DNA of 64,000 nt from Gemmatimonas aurantiaca (GTDB taxonomy: Bacteria; Gemmatimonadota; Gemmatimonadetes; Gemmatimonadales; Gemmatimonadaceae), in contig NZ_JBBCJO010000002.1 of the NCBI RefSeq assembly GCF_037190085.1, positions 248,001 through 312,000 on the forward strand, in the 5' to 3' direction. Numbering within the stretch: position 1 is the stretch's first letter; every line of letters begins with the position of its first letter. The notes below the pieces were generated by a model, which searched no databases, was not told the origin of the DNA, and saw nothing but the letters and a program-made list of their open reading frames with translations. The translations under genes and the position numbers were made by a program. Below are positions 17,372-26,418 of this stretch, piece by piece.

Positions 17372-17879
17372 AATGCTTCATGCCGCCGCCACACCCCTCT
17401 TCGAGCACCTCGAACTTCTCGTGGAGCGTGGCGAGCGCGGTCTTGAGGTCGACATCGGAGGCCTTCCTGGTCACCAGGGTGGCCACCTTCTCCGTCTCGG
17501 CGGGCAGCGCGGCCTGGGCCTTGGCCAGCTCGGGCTTCTGGCAGCTCGCCGGCGCCTTCGACGCGGCCACGACTTTGGCGGCGGCCACCATCTCGGCGGC
17601 CTTGGCCCGGATGGGCGCCATATCGTTGTTCTGCTTGGCCGGGTGCCAGGTGGCCATCATCAGCATGTGGTAGGCATCCAGCTCCTTCCACGCCTCGGCC
17701 TTGGCGCCGTGCATGGCCGAGTGATCCATCTTGCTGTGGTCCATCGCCGGGGGCTGCTTGGCCGGCGGTTGCTCCTGCGCGCCCACCAGGAAAAGCGGCG
17801 CGAGCACCAGGGCCATCGTCATCGCGGTCGCGACCGTGCTCCTGACTGCAGTACGACCGGCCATCATCAAAACCGACAT
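17370..17879 (-). CDS. Exported His/Met-containing protein, unknown function
   Basis: 169 residues from the ATG at 17879, which has a GGAG box 8 bases upstream. A signal peptide covers residues ~1-35 (ends VGAQEQPP). Just after it lies MDHSKMDHSAMHG, a His/Met-rich stretch of the kind that binds copper in periplasmic proteins. The remainder is helical and Ala/Lys-rich, with single Cys in APASCQKPEL and EEGCGGG near the end. I recognise no named family. A role in binding metal is only a suggestion from composition. Its stop lies inside the palindromic element. Confidence 0.7.
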   Translation of the reverse strand: MSVLMMAGRTAVRSTVATAMTMALVLAPLFLVGAQEQPPAKQPPAMDHSKMDHSAMHGAKAEAWKELDAYHMLMMATWHPAKQNNDMAPIRAKAAEMVAAAKVVAASKAPASCQKPELAKAQAALPAETEKVATLVTRKASDVDLKTALATLHEKFEVLEEGCGGGMKH

Positions 17880-18107
17880 CGGGATTCTCCGGAAAAGACA
17901 GGGGGTCGCACCGCCACACAGATATGGCGGTCGGCGTCTCCATGACTGCAAATTCTCCAGTTCGGGGGCGCCGTGCCATCCCCGGCGGCCGATGGGTTGC
18001 CCCAACGCCCCCCGGCCGCCCATCGTAACCCTTATGTCCCATGTCGTTCCGGGGCATCCTGTGGCCCGCCCCACCTGTCCCTGCATCCTCTCCACCCGTC
18101 CCCACGC

Positions 18108-20915
18108 ATGACTCGACTGCGTCGCGTCACCCGGCTTTCGCTGGCTCTGTTGTCGGTCGCGGCTCCGCTCGCGCTCCCGGCTCAGCAGCGCACGTCGCCC
18201 AAACAGTTCTTCGGGCACGACATCGGAGCCGACTACGAGCTCCCCAACTACACCCGGCTGAACCAGTACTTCGCCAAGGTCGCCCAGGAAAGCGACCGCG
18301 TGAAGCTCGATACCATCGGGCTCACCGAAGAAGGCCGGCCGCAGATCATGGCCATCGTCACCAGCCCGGCCAACCACCGCAACCTGGCGCGCTACAAGGA
18401 AATCTCCACCAGGCTCGCCAAGGCCGAAGGCCTCGATTCGGCCGCCGCGGCCGCGCTCGCCAAGGAAGGCAAGGTCGTCTTCTGGATCGACGGTGGACTC
18501 CATGCCACGGAAGTCCTCGGTGCTCAGCAGCTCATGGAGACGCTCTGGCAGCTCTCCAGCCGCACCGACGAAGAAACCATGCGCATCCTGAACGACGTGG
18601 TCATCCTGATGACGCACGCCAATCCGGACGGCATGGAGCTCGTGTCGGACTGGTACATGAAAGAGCCCGACAAGGCGCGCCGCACCACGGGCACGATTCC
18701 GCGTCTCTACGAGAAGTACGCGGGCCATGACAACAACCGCGACTCGTACATGAACGCGCTGGCCGAGACGCGCAACATGTCGAAGCAGCTGTTCATCGAG
18801 TGGCATCCGCAGATCATGTACAACCATCACCAGACCGGTCCGACCGGCACGGTGATGGCGGCGCCGCCGTACCGGGATCCGGCCAACTACTGGTTCCACC
18901 CGGCCATCATCACGGGTCTCGACCTCGTGGGCGCGGCGCTCAACCACCGCTTCGTGCTCGAGCACAAGCCCGGACTCACGTTCCGCGCCGGCTCCAACTA
19001 CTCGACGTGGTGGAACGGTGGTCTGCGCACCACCGGCTACTACCACAACCAGATCGGCATCCTGACCGAGACCATCGGCAACCCGACGCCCATGCGCATT
19101 GCGCTGGTGCCGGAACGCCAGCTCCGGTCGGCCGGACTGCCCGCGCCCATCGCGCCGCAGGAATGGCACTTCCGTCAGTCGATCGACTACTCGGTGTCGG
19201 CCAACTACGCCTTCCTCGACATGGCGTCGCGTTACCGCGAGACGTTCCTGTTCAACCGCTGGGTGATGGGCAACGACCAGATCACCGCCGGTTCGAAGGA
19301 CAACTGGACCATCTCGCCCAAGCGTGTCGATGCGATGATCGCCAAGATCACCGCCGACCGTTCCGCGGGTGGTGCCGCCGCGGAACAGGGCCGTGGTGGT
19401 GGTCCGCGTGGTGGTGGTGGCCCGGCCAACATCGCCAGCGCGGTTGCCAACGATCGGTACATGGCGGAACTCAAGAAGCCCGAGAACCGCGATCCGCGCG
19501 CGTACATCCTGAGCAGCGCGCAGAACGATTTTGCGACGGCCACCAAGTTCGTCCAGGCGCTGCAGTACTCGGGCATCGACGTGCTCAAGGCCACTGCCCC
19601 CTTCTCGGCCAACGGCAAGCAGTTTCCGACCGGTTCGTGGGTGATCAAGACCAATCAGGCCTTCCGTTCGCATGTGCTCGACATGTTCGAACCGCAGGAT
19701 CACCCGAACGATTTCCGCTATCCGGGTGGCCCGCCGGTCCCGCCGTACGACAACGCCGGCTGGACGCTCGCCTTCCAGATGGGTGTGCAGTTCGAGCGCG
19801 TGCTCGACGCGCCGCCGAGCGGCTCGTTCGAGAAGGTCAACGGCATCACGACCATGCCGGCCGGTACGGTGGCCAAGGGCAAGGCGGGGTACTTCATCCG
19901 TCCTGAAGTGAACGATGCGGCCACGGTCGCCAACCGTCTGGGCAAGGTGAAGGTGAAGGCCCAGCGCATCCCCACCGCGTTCAATGACGGTGGCACGACG
20001 TGGCCGGCCGGTTCGTGGTTCATCCCCGCCGGTGGTGCGGCCGACAAGGTCGTCGCGCAGGCGGCGAAGGATCTCGGTGTGAACTTCGCGGCAGCCAACA
20101 GCAAGCCCAGTGCGTCGCAGCCGGTGACGCCGCTGCGCATCGGTCTCATCGATCGGTACGGCGGCAGCATGCCGAGCGGCTGGACGCGTCTGGTGCTCGA
20201 GAAGTTCGAATACCCGTACACGGTGGTGTTCCCGCAGGAACTCGATGCGGGCAACCTCAAGGCCAAGTATGACGTGCTCGTCTTCACCGACGGCTCGTTC
20301 ACCGATCGTCCGGGCTTCGGCGCCGGCTTCGGTGGTTCGCCCGACACCACGCTCATCCCGGCCGAGTATCGCCGTCAGTTGGGCCGCGTGTCGACGGAGC
20401 AGTCGGTGCCGTCCATCAAGGCCTTCGTCGAAGCCGGCGGCCGCGTGGTGGCCATCGGGTCCTCCATCGGCCTCGGCAAGGCAATGGGCCTGCCCATCGA
20501 CAACTACCTCGTCGACGCCAACGGCCGCGCGTATCCGGGTGAGAAGTACTACATCCCGGGCTCGCTGCTCGAGGTGAAGGTCGACACGTCGATGACGATC
20601 GCGACCGGCATGGCGCCGCGTCCGAGCGTGATGTTCGACAACAGCCCGGTGATGAAGCTGCCTGCCGACGCCGCGTCGCGTGGCATCCGCGCCATCGCCA
20701 CGTTCGACACCGACAAGCCACTCACGTCGGGCTGGGCGTGGGGTCAGGATCTGCTGAAGGGCGGCACGGCGATGGCCGAGGCGCAGCTTGGCAAGGGCAC
20801 CATCTGGCTCTTCGGACCGGAGATTCTCTTCCGCTCGCAGCCGCACGGCACGTACAAGCTGTTCCTGAACGCGCTGGACGGTGGCTTCAAGCGTCCTGAC
20901 AAGGCCGTGCAGTAA
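18108..20915 (+). CDS. M14-family zinc carboxypeptidase-like exported protein
   Basis: 935 residues from the ATG at 18108; the frame is open upstream but has no signal-like sequence there, while MTRLRRVTRLSLALLS...LPAQ is a clean signal peptide. The HxxE zinc motif is HATE (His132, Glu135). The region after it, EWHPQIMYNHHQTGP, carries the downstream His of the family. A Gly-rich insert sits at about residues 425-445 (AEQGRGGGPRGGGGP). The long C-terminal part (~500-935) resembles the extra domain of large M14 proteins in Bacteroidota and Gemmatimonadota. Probably a periplasmic or outer-membrane-associated peptidase. Confidence 0.88.
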   Translation: MTRLRRVTRLSLALLSVAAPLALPAQQRTSPKQFFGHDIGADYELPNYTRLNQYFAKVAQESDRVKLDTIGLTEEGRPQIMAIVTSPANHRNLARYKEISTRLAKAEGLDSAAAAALAKEGKVVFWIDGGLHATEVLGAQQLMETLWQLSSRTDEETMRILNDVVILMTHANPDGMELVSDWYMKEPDKARRTTGTIPRLYEKYAGHDNNRDSYMNALAETRNMSKQLFIEWHPQIMYNHHQTGPTGTVMAAPPYRDPANYWFHPAIITGLDLVGAALNHRFVLEHKPGLTFRAGSNYSTWWNGGLRTTGYYHNQIGILTETIGNPTPMRIALVPERQLRSAGLPAPIAPQEWHFRQSIDYSVSANYAFLDMASRYRETFLFNRWVMGNDQITAGSKDNWTISPKRVDAMIAKITADRSAGGAAAEQGRGGGPRGGGGPANIASAVANDRYMAELKKPENRDPRAYILSSAQNDFATATKFVQALQYSGIDVLKATAPFSANGKQFPTGSWVIKTNQAFRSHVLDMFEPQDHPNDFRYPGGPPVPPYDNAGWTLAFQMGVQFERVLDAPPSGSFEKVNGITTMPAGTVAKGKAGYFIRPEVNDAATVANRLGKVKVKAQRIPTAFNDGGTTWPAGSWFIPAGGAADKVVAQAAKDLGVNFAAANSKPSASQPVTPLRIGLIDRYGGSMPSGWTRLVLEKFEYPYTVVFPQELDAGNLKAKYDVLVFTDGSFTDRPGFGAGFGGSPDTTLIPAEYRRQLGRVSTEQSVPSIKAFVEAGGRVVAIGSSIGLGKAMGLPIDNYLVDANGRAYPGEKYYIPGSLLEVKVDTSMTIATGMAPRPSVMFDNSPVMKLPADAASRGIRAIATFDTDKPLTSGWAWGQDLLKGGTAMAEAQLGKGTIWLFGPEILFRSQPHGTYKLFLNALDGGFKRPDKAVQ

Positions 20916-20949
20916 GCGGTCGATACGCTTCACAGCAGGAGATGCACGA

Positions 20950-20985
20950 CGGGGGAGATGGCACCTTGGCCATCTCCCCCGTTTT
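20950..20985 (+). terminator. Rho-independent terminator after the M14 peptidase gene
   Basis: Stem CGGGGGAGATGGC with its exact complement, loop of six bases, followed by TTTT. It lies 35 bases after the M14 stop and also ends the convergent amidohydrolase gene region. Confidence 0.88.
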
Positions 20986-20996
20986 GCATGCTCACC

Positions 20997-22691
20997 TCAC
21001 CGCCGATACCGCACCACCCCACCAACGATCGTCGCATTCACCTGCACCTTGTCCAGTGAATCCGGCGGTGTCGTGGTGAGATCGCGACTCAGCACCACCA
21101 GATCCGCCAGCCGGCCTTTGGCGATCACACCAACGTCCTTGTCCTGAAAGCCGGCATACGCGGATCCGCTCGTATACGCCCGCAGCGCATCCTCCACCGT
21201 GATCTTCTCTTCCGGAACCCAGCCGCCGGGATGTGCGCCGTCGAGGGTCTGACGCGTGACCGCGGCCTTGATGCCTTCGAGCGGTGTGGGCGGAGCCACG
21301 AACCAGTCGCTACCGAACGCCAGTCGCGCATGCGACGCGAGCAATGACTTGAATGCATAGGTGCCCTTCGCCCGCTCGGGGCCGATGACCTTTTCGGCCC
21401 AGCGCCCATCGTCCGCTTCGTGATAAGGCTGCATGCTGGCGATCACCGGCAGCGCACCAAAACGCGGGATGTCCTCCGGTGCGATGTGCTGGGCATGTTC
21501 GATGCGGAAACGCCGGTCACGCGCGCCGTTTTCGCGCGCCACCCGTTCGAACACATCGAGCTGCGTGCGGATGGCCCGATCGCCGATGGCATGCACCATC
21601 ACCTGCAGCCCCGCCGAGTCCGCGCCGCGTGTCCACGCATAGAGGCTGTCGGCCGGCGTGACGAAGAGCCCGGTGTCGGTGGGCACATCGGTGAATGGCT
21701 GCAGCATGGCCGCGGTATGCGATCCCAGTGATCCGTCCACGAAGCCTTTGAGTCCGCCAATGCGCAACCAACTGTCGCCATGCCCGCGCGCCTTCACCGT
21801 GTCGCGCAACGCCTGCCACTGCGCGAGCGGCACCTGCGAGACGATGCGTGTGTGCAGGCGATTCTGCCCGCGCGCCCGATCGAACACGACGAGATCCCCG
21901 AACGTGCCCATGTTGTGCACACTGGTGACGCCACGCGCGGCCACGTAGGCCATCGCGGCGTCGAGCGCCCGATCGAGTTCGGCGGCACTGCGTGGAGGCT
22001 GCGCCGCATCGATCAGCCCCATGGCGTTGTCCTTGAAAATGCCCGTGGGATTGCCACGGGCGTCACGCACGATGGTGCCACCCGCGATGTCGCGGGTATT
22101 GCGGTCGACCTTCGCCGCTTCCATCGCGAGACGATTCGCCAACTGCATGTGTCCATCGAGCCGGTTGATCCACACCGGATTGTCCGGTGTGACCGAATCG
22201 ATCCATTCGTGCGTGGGCAGTTCGCCGCCCCAGTTGGTGTGATCCCAGTCGCCGTTGCGGATCCACTCCCCCTTGGGAATCGACTTCGCGTAGTCGCGGA
22301 TGCGCGCGATGAACTCCTCGCGGGTCTTCGCATCACGCAGGGACACCGACGCGAGCGCGAGCCCGCCATCGAGAAAGTGCACATGTGCATCGATGAAGCC
22401 CGGCGTGACCATGCCGCCCTGGGCATCGATGACTTCCACGTCATTCGCGATGCGTCGGATGTCGTCGGAGGTTCCCACGGCGGTGATGCGATCGCCCGAC
22501 ACGGCGACGGCTTCCGCCCACGGGGCGGTGCTGTCGCCCGTCCACACACGGGCGTTCACGATGGCCAGCGTGACCGGGGCCTGTTGGCGGTCGGCGCAGG
22601 CGCCAGCGAGGGCGACACCGAGGGCCGCGATCGCGATGGCGACCGCGCGGGGCAGGATGCGAGGCAGGGAAAGAGGCGTGGTATTGGGCAT
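20997..22691 (-). CDS. Amidohydrolase family 3 lipoprotein (YtcJ-like)
   Basis: 564 residues from ATG 22691 (an upstream GTG at 22712 would overlap the divergent gene). The N-terminus is a lipoprotein signal with lipobox LAGAC. The metal-dependent hydrolase fold shows GFIDAHVHFLDGG (first His pair), MVHAIGDRAI, RIEHAQHIAPED and FGSDWFVAPPTPLEG, in the normal order. YtcJ-like proteins hydrolyse amide or ester bonds of unknown natural substrates. The VTT gene is divergent, with only 14 bases between the two preferred start codons, so the promoters must overlap or lie inside the partner gene. Confidence 0.87.
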   Translation of the reverse strand: MPNTTPLSLPRILPRAVAIAIAALGVALAGACADRQQAPVTLAIVNARVWTGDSTAPWAEAVAVSGDRITAVGTSDDIRRIANDVEVIDAQGGMVTPGFIDAHVHFLDGGLALASVSLRDAKTREEFIARIRDYAKSIPKGEWIRNGDWDHTNWGGELPTHEWIDSVTPDNPVWINRLDGHMQLANRLAMEAAKVDRNTRDIAGGTIVRDARGNPTGIFKDNAMGLIDAAQPPRSAAELDRALDAAMAYVAARGVTSVHNMGTFGDLVVFDRARGQNRLHTRIVSQVPLAQWQALRDTVKARGHGDSWLRIGGLKGFVDGSLGSHTAAMLQPFTDVPTDTGLFVTPADSLYAWTRGADSAGLQVMVHAIGDRAIRTQLDVFERVARENGARDRRFRIEHAQHIAPEDIPRFGALPVIASMQPYHEADDGRWAEKVIGPERAKGTYAFKSLLASHARLAFGSDWFVAPPTPLEGIKAAVTRQTLDGAHPGGWVPEEKITVEDALRAYTSGSAYAGFQDKDVGVIAKGRLADLVVLSRDLTTTPPDSLDKVQVNATIVGGVVRYRR

Positions 22692-22705
22692 GGTATATTG
22701 TGTCC

Positions 22706-23446
22706 ATGGCACTCCCCTTCCGCGAGCCGATGGCGCTCGTTCGCGCCGCCGGCCGTCTGGCGGGCATGACGGTACCGATCCTGTTCGGGGTCGGCGTGGG
22801 GAAATTCGCGGCCCCGTACCTGCCGGGATTCAGCGCCTGGGTCCATACGCTGGGGCCCTGGGCGCCGGTGGCGTTCGTGACGGCCTATGTGGCGGTGGTG
22901 GTGTGCATGCTGCCGGCCTTCCTGCTGACCATGGCCGGTGGTGCGGTGTTCGGCGTGGCCGAAGGCTCCCTGCTCGTGCTGCTCGGCGCCACCATCGGGG
23001 GCACGCTGGCGTTTCTGCTGGGACGCACCGTGCTGCGCAACTGGGTGAGCCGGCGCATTGCCCGGCATCCCACCCTGTCGACCATCGACCGGGTGGTGGG
23101 AGAGGATGGCCTGCGCCTGATGGTCCTGCTGCGATTGTCGCCGGCCATTCCCTTCGTGCTGTCCAACTATGCGCTGGGTGCGACGCGGGTGCGCCTGCGC
23201 GATTTCGTGCTGGCGATGGTCGGCATGCTGCCGGTGATCGGCTCGTATGCGGCACTGGGCCGCGCCGGATCGCGGGGGCCGGGCAACAATGGGTTGCCGT
23301 CGTGGGTGCTGGCCGTCGGCGTTGGCGCGACGGTGCTGCTGGGCGTCTTGCTCGCCCGCATCACCCAGCGCGCCCTGCGTGAGGCTGACGCCGATTCCGA
23401 CCTCGCGCGTTCATCCTCCGCTCACGCAGACCTCAGCGAGCGTTAA
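22706..23446 (+). CDS. TVP38/TMEM64 (VTT-domain) membrane protein
   Basis: 246 residues from ATG 22706; a GTG two codons earlier is possible. TM segments are at about residues 15-30, 48-75, 78-105, 155-175 and 195-215. The VTT/DedA-like signatures are present: FLLTMAGGAVFG, then LGATIGGTLAFLLGR, then LRLSPAIPFVLSNYALG. Family members are membrane proteins linked to lipid scrambling or transport; the bacterial role is unsettled. It is divergent from the amidohydrolase gene. A TATATT box at 22694 lies unusually close to the ATG, but no -35 supports it. Confidence 0.88.
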   Translation: MALPFREPMALVRAAGRLAGMTVPILFGVGVGKFAAPYLPGFSAWVHTLGPWAPVAFVTAYVAVVVCMLPAFLLTMAGGAVFGVAEGSLLVLLGATIGGTLAFLLGRTVLRNWVSRRIARHPTLSTIDRVVGEDGLRLMVLLRLSPAIPFVLSNYALGATRVRLRDFVLAMVGMLPVIGSYAALGRAGSRGPGNNGLPSWVLAVGVGATVLLGVLLARITQRALREADADSDLARSSSAHADLSER

Positions 23447-23537
23447 TCCAAGGGTCATCGGCGGTTCACCATGCCGCCATCGACCCTTCATCGTGCGCGG
23501 GTACCCTCGGAAGACCACTCACTCCGAGGAGAACGAC

Positions 23538-24275
23538 ATGTTCACGCGTCTGCCCGAATCGCACGCCACGGCCCTGCCCTCTGCACGCACCGCCGATACC
23601 CGCGCCGGCAGTTCGATGGTCTCCATCGGGATGCATGCCGCGCTCGTGAGTGCGCTCGTCGTCATCACGGCCACGCAGGACACACGCCGTGTGGAGGAAC
23701 CGCCTGCGGAGCGACTGCGCATGACCGAGTTCACACCAACTCCGCCGAAACCGGCGGTGGTGGAGACGCCCAGCACGAGCAGTGCGATGACGCCGGTATC
23801 GGCCGCGGCACCACTCGTGCCGCAACTGCCGGCGATCACCGACATCCCGACCACCATTCCTCCCATCGACCTCACCCGCGCTCCCGTCACGGCGGAAGAC
23901 TTCCTGCAGGGCGGGCGCCGGGGCTCACCGAACGGGATTCCGGGAGGCACCGGCGAAGGGCCGGCCACATCGGCCGGCTACTTCTCGGCGGATCAGGTGG
24001 AGAAAGCCGTCATGCTCCTGCCCGGCAGCAAGGCACCGGTATTCCCGGAGATCCTCCGCTCATCGGGCACCCAGGGCACGGTGCTGGCGCAGTTCGTGGT
24101 CGACTCCACCGGACGCGCCAACCTCGACTCGTTCTCGGCCCTTCGCAGCGATCATCCGCTCTTCACTGCCGCCGTGAAAGCCGCGTTGACGCGGATGCAC
24201 TTCATGCCCGCCGAGATCGGCGGCCGACGGGTGGCGCAACTGGTGCAGCAGTCGTTCCAGTTTCAGTTGCAGTAG
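23538..24275 (+). CDS. TonB-like energy transducer protein
   Basis: 245 residues from the ATG at 23538, with a strong GAGGAG box 6 bases upstream. One TM segment lies at about residues 31-46 (GMHAALVSALVVITA), then a Pro-rich periplasmic linker (TPTPPKPAVVETPS...), then a TonB C-terminal domain at ~165-245 (FPEILRSSGTQGTVLAQFVVDSTGRA). It should couple an ExbBD motor to outer-membrane receptors; no exbB or exbD is visible nearby, so it is a stand-alone copy. Confidence 0.85.
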   Translation: MFTRLPESHATALPSARTADTRAGSSMVSIGMHAALVSALVVITATQDTRRVEEPPAERLRMTEFTPTPPKPAVVETPSTSSAMTPVSAAAPLVPQLPAITDIPTTIPPIDLTRAPVTAEDFLQGGRRGSPNGIPGGTGEGPATSAGYFSADQVEKAVMLLPGSKAPVFPEILRSSGTQGTVLAQFVVDSTGRANLDSFSALRSDHPLFTAAVKAALTRMHFMPAEIGGRRVAQLVQQSFQFQLQ

Positions 24276-24349
24276 AGGAAGGCCGCGGACACGGTCTCAC
24301 GCGCGCGGCCATATACTTACCATGCCATCCAAGCCCCGGAGTGAGCGCC

Positions 24350-24556
24350 GTGCCGCCAGCCCGCAAATCCACACAACCCACGCCTTCGACCGCCCTCACG
24401 TCGCCTGAGATCGTCGTGACCAAACGCGGCGCGTCGGCGGCCCGGGTGGTGCGTGGAGAGAGTGCGGCGCCGAGTGCTTTCGGATTTCTGGCCGGCACCC
24501 TGTTGTCGGCCAGCGATCTGGTCTCTCCGGACCATGATTCCTGGAGCGAGGAATAA
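24350..24556 (+). pseudogene. Orphan Phd/YefM antitoxin remnant
   Basis: 68 codons from a GTG with GGAG 8 bases upstream. The stretch EIVVTKRGASAARVVRG followed by FGFLAGTLLSASDLVSPDHDSW matches the middle and tail of Phd/YefM antitoxins, including the terminal DIVSP-type motif. The first ~20 residues, which should form the DNA-binding strand-helix, are replaced by an unrelated Pro/Thr-rich stretch. No toxin gene follows; the next 200 bases are non-coding repeats. I read it as a decayed antitoxin, though a short functional protein is not excluded. Confidence 0.5.
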
Positions 24557-24590
24557 GGCGGCCGGAGATCACGACCCCGTTCAGCGGCAC

Positions 24591-24697
24591 AGGATGAACC
24601 GCAGGATACCGCATCGGGAGTATCAGGAGCCGTCCTGTTGGTATCCTGCAGGTATCCTGCCGTTCATCCTGCCGGTATCGCGCCCGCAGGGCGCCCC
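24591..24697. repeat. Inverted repeat and dispersed repeat unit built on GGTATCCTGC
   Basis: The gap 24557-24755 holds no gene. Arms at 24591-24610 and 24651-24670 are complementary at 19 of 20 positions (AGGATGAACCGCAGGATACC on the left). The part 24649-24697 matches 49678-49726 at about 38 of 49 positions, so this is a dispersed element rather than a local hairpin. Confidence 0.7.
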
Positions 24698-24755
24698 CCA
24701 AAGCCCACGCCCTCGTTCCTACTACGGCTACTACGCCTCGGTGTCCCTGCCGGAC

Positions 24756-25091
24756 TCAGCGCTTCTCCATCGCGTCCCGCACGTCCAGCAGAATCTCGAA
24801 ATACAACTGTTCCCGCCGATACGAAAAATCGAGGGCGGTCATCTGCGACGGATCACCGGATGCCTTGGCGCGCTCGAAGGCTTCGCGGTACATCTCTTCG
24901 AGATTGTTCAGGATCCGCTCACGGGAACGCGACATACGAATGGCCTCGAGGGCTTTGAGGGTCAGGCGGGGCGGGACGTCATCGGCCGTCTCGACGCTCT
25001 CTTCGGTGTCGAGAAATCTCGTCAGCTGCTGCAGCACGTAACGCCGGCCGTGATCGGGGATATTCACAGATGACGGAAAGAGACGGGACAC
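24756..25091 (-). CDS. Small helical protein, unknown function
   Basis: 111 residues from a GTG at 25091; no strong ribosome-binding site is visible and an in-frame GTG at 25067 is an alternative start. It is all-helical by composition, charged and soluble, with no Cys. Its start codon is one base away from the divergent HNH gene's ATG at 25093, so both 5' ends overlap with each other's promoter region. No recognised family. The tight divergent pairing suggests a functional link with the HNH protein. Confidence 0.65.
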   Translation of the reverse strand: MSRLFPSSVNIPDHGRRYVLQQLTRFLDTEESVETADDVPPRLTLKALEAIRMSRSRERILNNLEEMYREAFERAKASGDPSQMTALDFSYRREQLYFEILLDVRDAMEKR

Positions 25092-25092
25092 G

Positions 25093-25503
25093 ATGACACG
25101 CTCGGCGATCTTCGCGCGCGACGGCTACCGCTGCGTGTACTGCGGCACCGTGCACGACGCGCAGGATCTGAGCATCGACCATGTGCAACCGCAGACGCGC
25201 GGCGGCGATGGCTCCCCGGGCAACGTAGTGACCGCCTGCAGGAGCTGCAACACGCGAAAAGGGGCGCGTTCGCTGGCGTCGTTCCTGGCCGAGGAGCCTT
25301 CCGCGCGGCGGAACTTCTTCACCTGGGCGCGGTATGTATGGCCACGACATCTGAGAGCGGTGGCCGAGGAGCTCGCGCGCCGGGGCGTGGTGGATGCCCC
25401 ATCGGAACTCGTGGAGGGGGTCCGTAGGCTGCGCAGCTCCGAGGCCATCGCTCAGCTGTTGGCGGAGCAGTCCGACCAGGACACCGAAGAAGAAGAGCGA
25501 TAG
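25093..25503 (+). CDS. HNH endonuclease domain protein
   Basis: 136 residues. The HNH fold occupies residues 1-60: CVYCGTVHDAQ, then LSIDHVQPQTRGG, then ACRSCNTRKG, with two CxxC zinc knuckles and the catalytic DH pair. The C-terminal half is helical with a Glu-rich tail (DTEEEER). It starts in a divergent arrangement, one base from the small protein at 24756-25091. It resembles the HNH protein at 7603-8124 in its core. Such short HNH proteins are widespread and mostly uncharacterised nucleases. Confidence 0.85.
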   Translation: MTRSAIFARDGYRCVYCGTVHDAQDLSIDHVQPQTRGGDGSPGNVVTACRSCNTRKGARSLASFLAEEPSARRNFFTWARYVWPRHLRAVAEELARRGVVDAPSELVEGVRRLRSSEAIAQLLAEQSDQDTEEEER

Positions 25504-25559
25504 ACACGCCGCCCCCCGGGCGGCGTCCTCATATCCGTCCATTCCGCCCCGATTCCCGC

Positions 25560-26399
25560 ATGAACAACGTCAAAGTGTTTGTCCTCATGGCCGGCCTCAC
25601 CGGCCTGCTCATGGCCATCGGCCAGGCGGTCGGCGGGGGTCAGGGCGCCATCATCGCCCTGCTGCTGTCGGCGGGCATGAACCTCTTCATGTACTGGGGG
25701 TCGTCCACCATGGTGCTGCGCTCGTATGGCGCGCAGGTGGTGACCGCGCAGGAGGCCCCTGAGCTCTACGGAATGGTCGACCGGTTGCGTCAGCGGGCCG
25801 GCCTGCCCATGCCCGTGGTGGCCATTGCCCCGCAGGACCAGCCCAATGCGTTCGCCACCGGACGGAATCCCGAGCATGCGGTGGTGTGCGTGACGCAGGG
25901 CATTCTGCGTGTCCTCTCGACGGACGAACTCGAAGGCGTCCTCGCCCACGAACTCGCGCACATCAAGAACCGCGACATGCTGCTGCAGACGCTGGCCGCC
26001 ACGATGGCCGGTGCGATCGGCAATCTCGCGCAGTTCGCCTTCTTTTTCGGCGGACGCAGTCACGACGACGAAGGCGGGCATCCGATCGCCGGCATCGCGA
26101 TGCTGATCATCGGCCCCCTCGTGGCGATGGTCATGCAGTTCGCGATCAGCCGTCAGCGGGAGTTCAAAGCCGACGCCGTCGGTGCGGAGATCTGTGGCCG
26201 TCCGCTCTCCCTGGCCAACGCGCTGCTCAAGCTCGAAGCGGGTGCGCGTCGCATCCCCATGCAGGTCTCGCCGAGCGCCGCCACGCTGGCCATCGTGAAC
26301 CCGCTTGCCGCATTCAGCATGCGCGGCATCAGCAAGTGGATGTCGACCCATCCGCCCACGGCGGAGCGGGTGGCCGCTCTGCAGGCGATGGCGGTGTAG
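25560..26399 (+). CDS. htpX: Membrane zinc metalloprotease HtpX
   Basis: 279 residues, the usual HtpX size. TM1-2 are at residues ~7-22 and 28-45, a cytosolic catalytic domain follows, and TM3-4 are at ~143-163 and 180-198. The zinc motif is HELAH at residues 130-134, inside VLAHELAHIKNRDM, with the third ligand Glu in REFKADAVG (~200). HtpX degrades misfolded membrane proteins under stress. No Shine-Dalgarno sequence is obvious before the ATG. It follows the HNH gene by 56 bases. Confidence 0.93.
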   Translation: MNNVKVFVLMAGLTGLLMAIGQAVGGGQGAIIALLLSAGMNLFMYWGSSTMVLRSYGAQVVTAQEAPELYGMVDRLRQRAGLPMPVVAIAPQDQPNAFATGRNPEHAVVCVTQGILRVLSTDELEGVLAHELAHIKNRDMLLQTLAATMAGAIGNLAQFAFFFGGRSHDDEGGHPIAGIAMLIIGPLVAMVMQFAISRQREFKADAVGAEICGRPLSLANALLKLEAGARRIPMQVSPSAATLAIVNPLAAFSMRGISKWMSTHPPTAERVAALQAMAV

Positions 26400-26418
26400 A
26401 CCCGCCGCCTTGCCGGCT

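Noticed and set aside
17370..20933. Very long minus-strand open frame opposite the M14 peptidase gene
   Set aside because: It is antisense to a strongly conserved zinc peptidase; composition is Arg/His-rich shadow sequence. Only its last 169 codons (17370-17879) have a signal peptide and a ribosome-binding site, so only those are kept.
22694..22699. TATATT close to the VTT start as a leaderless promoter
   Set aside because: The -10-like word is there but no -35 at normal spacing is found, so I do not list it as a promoter.
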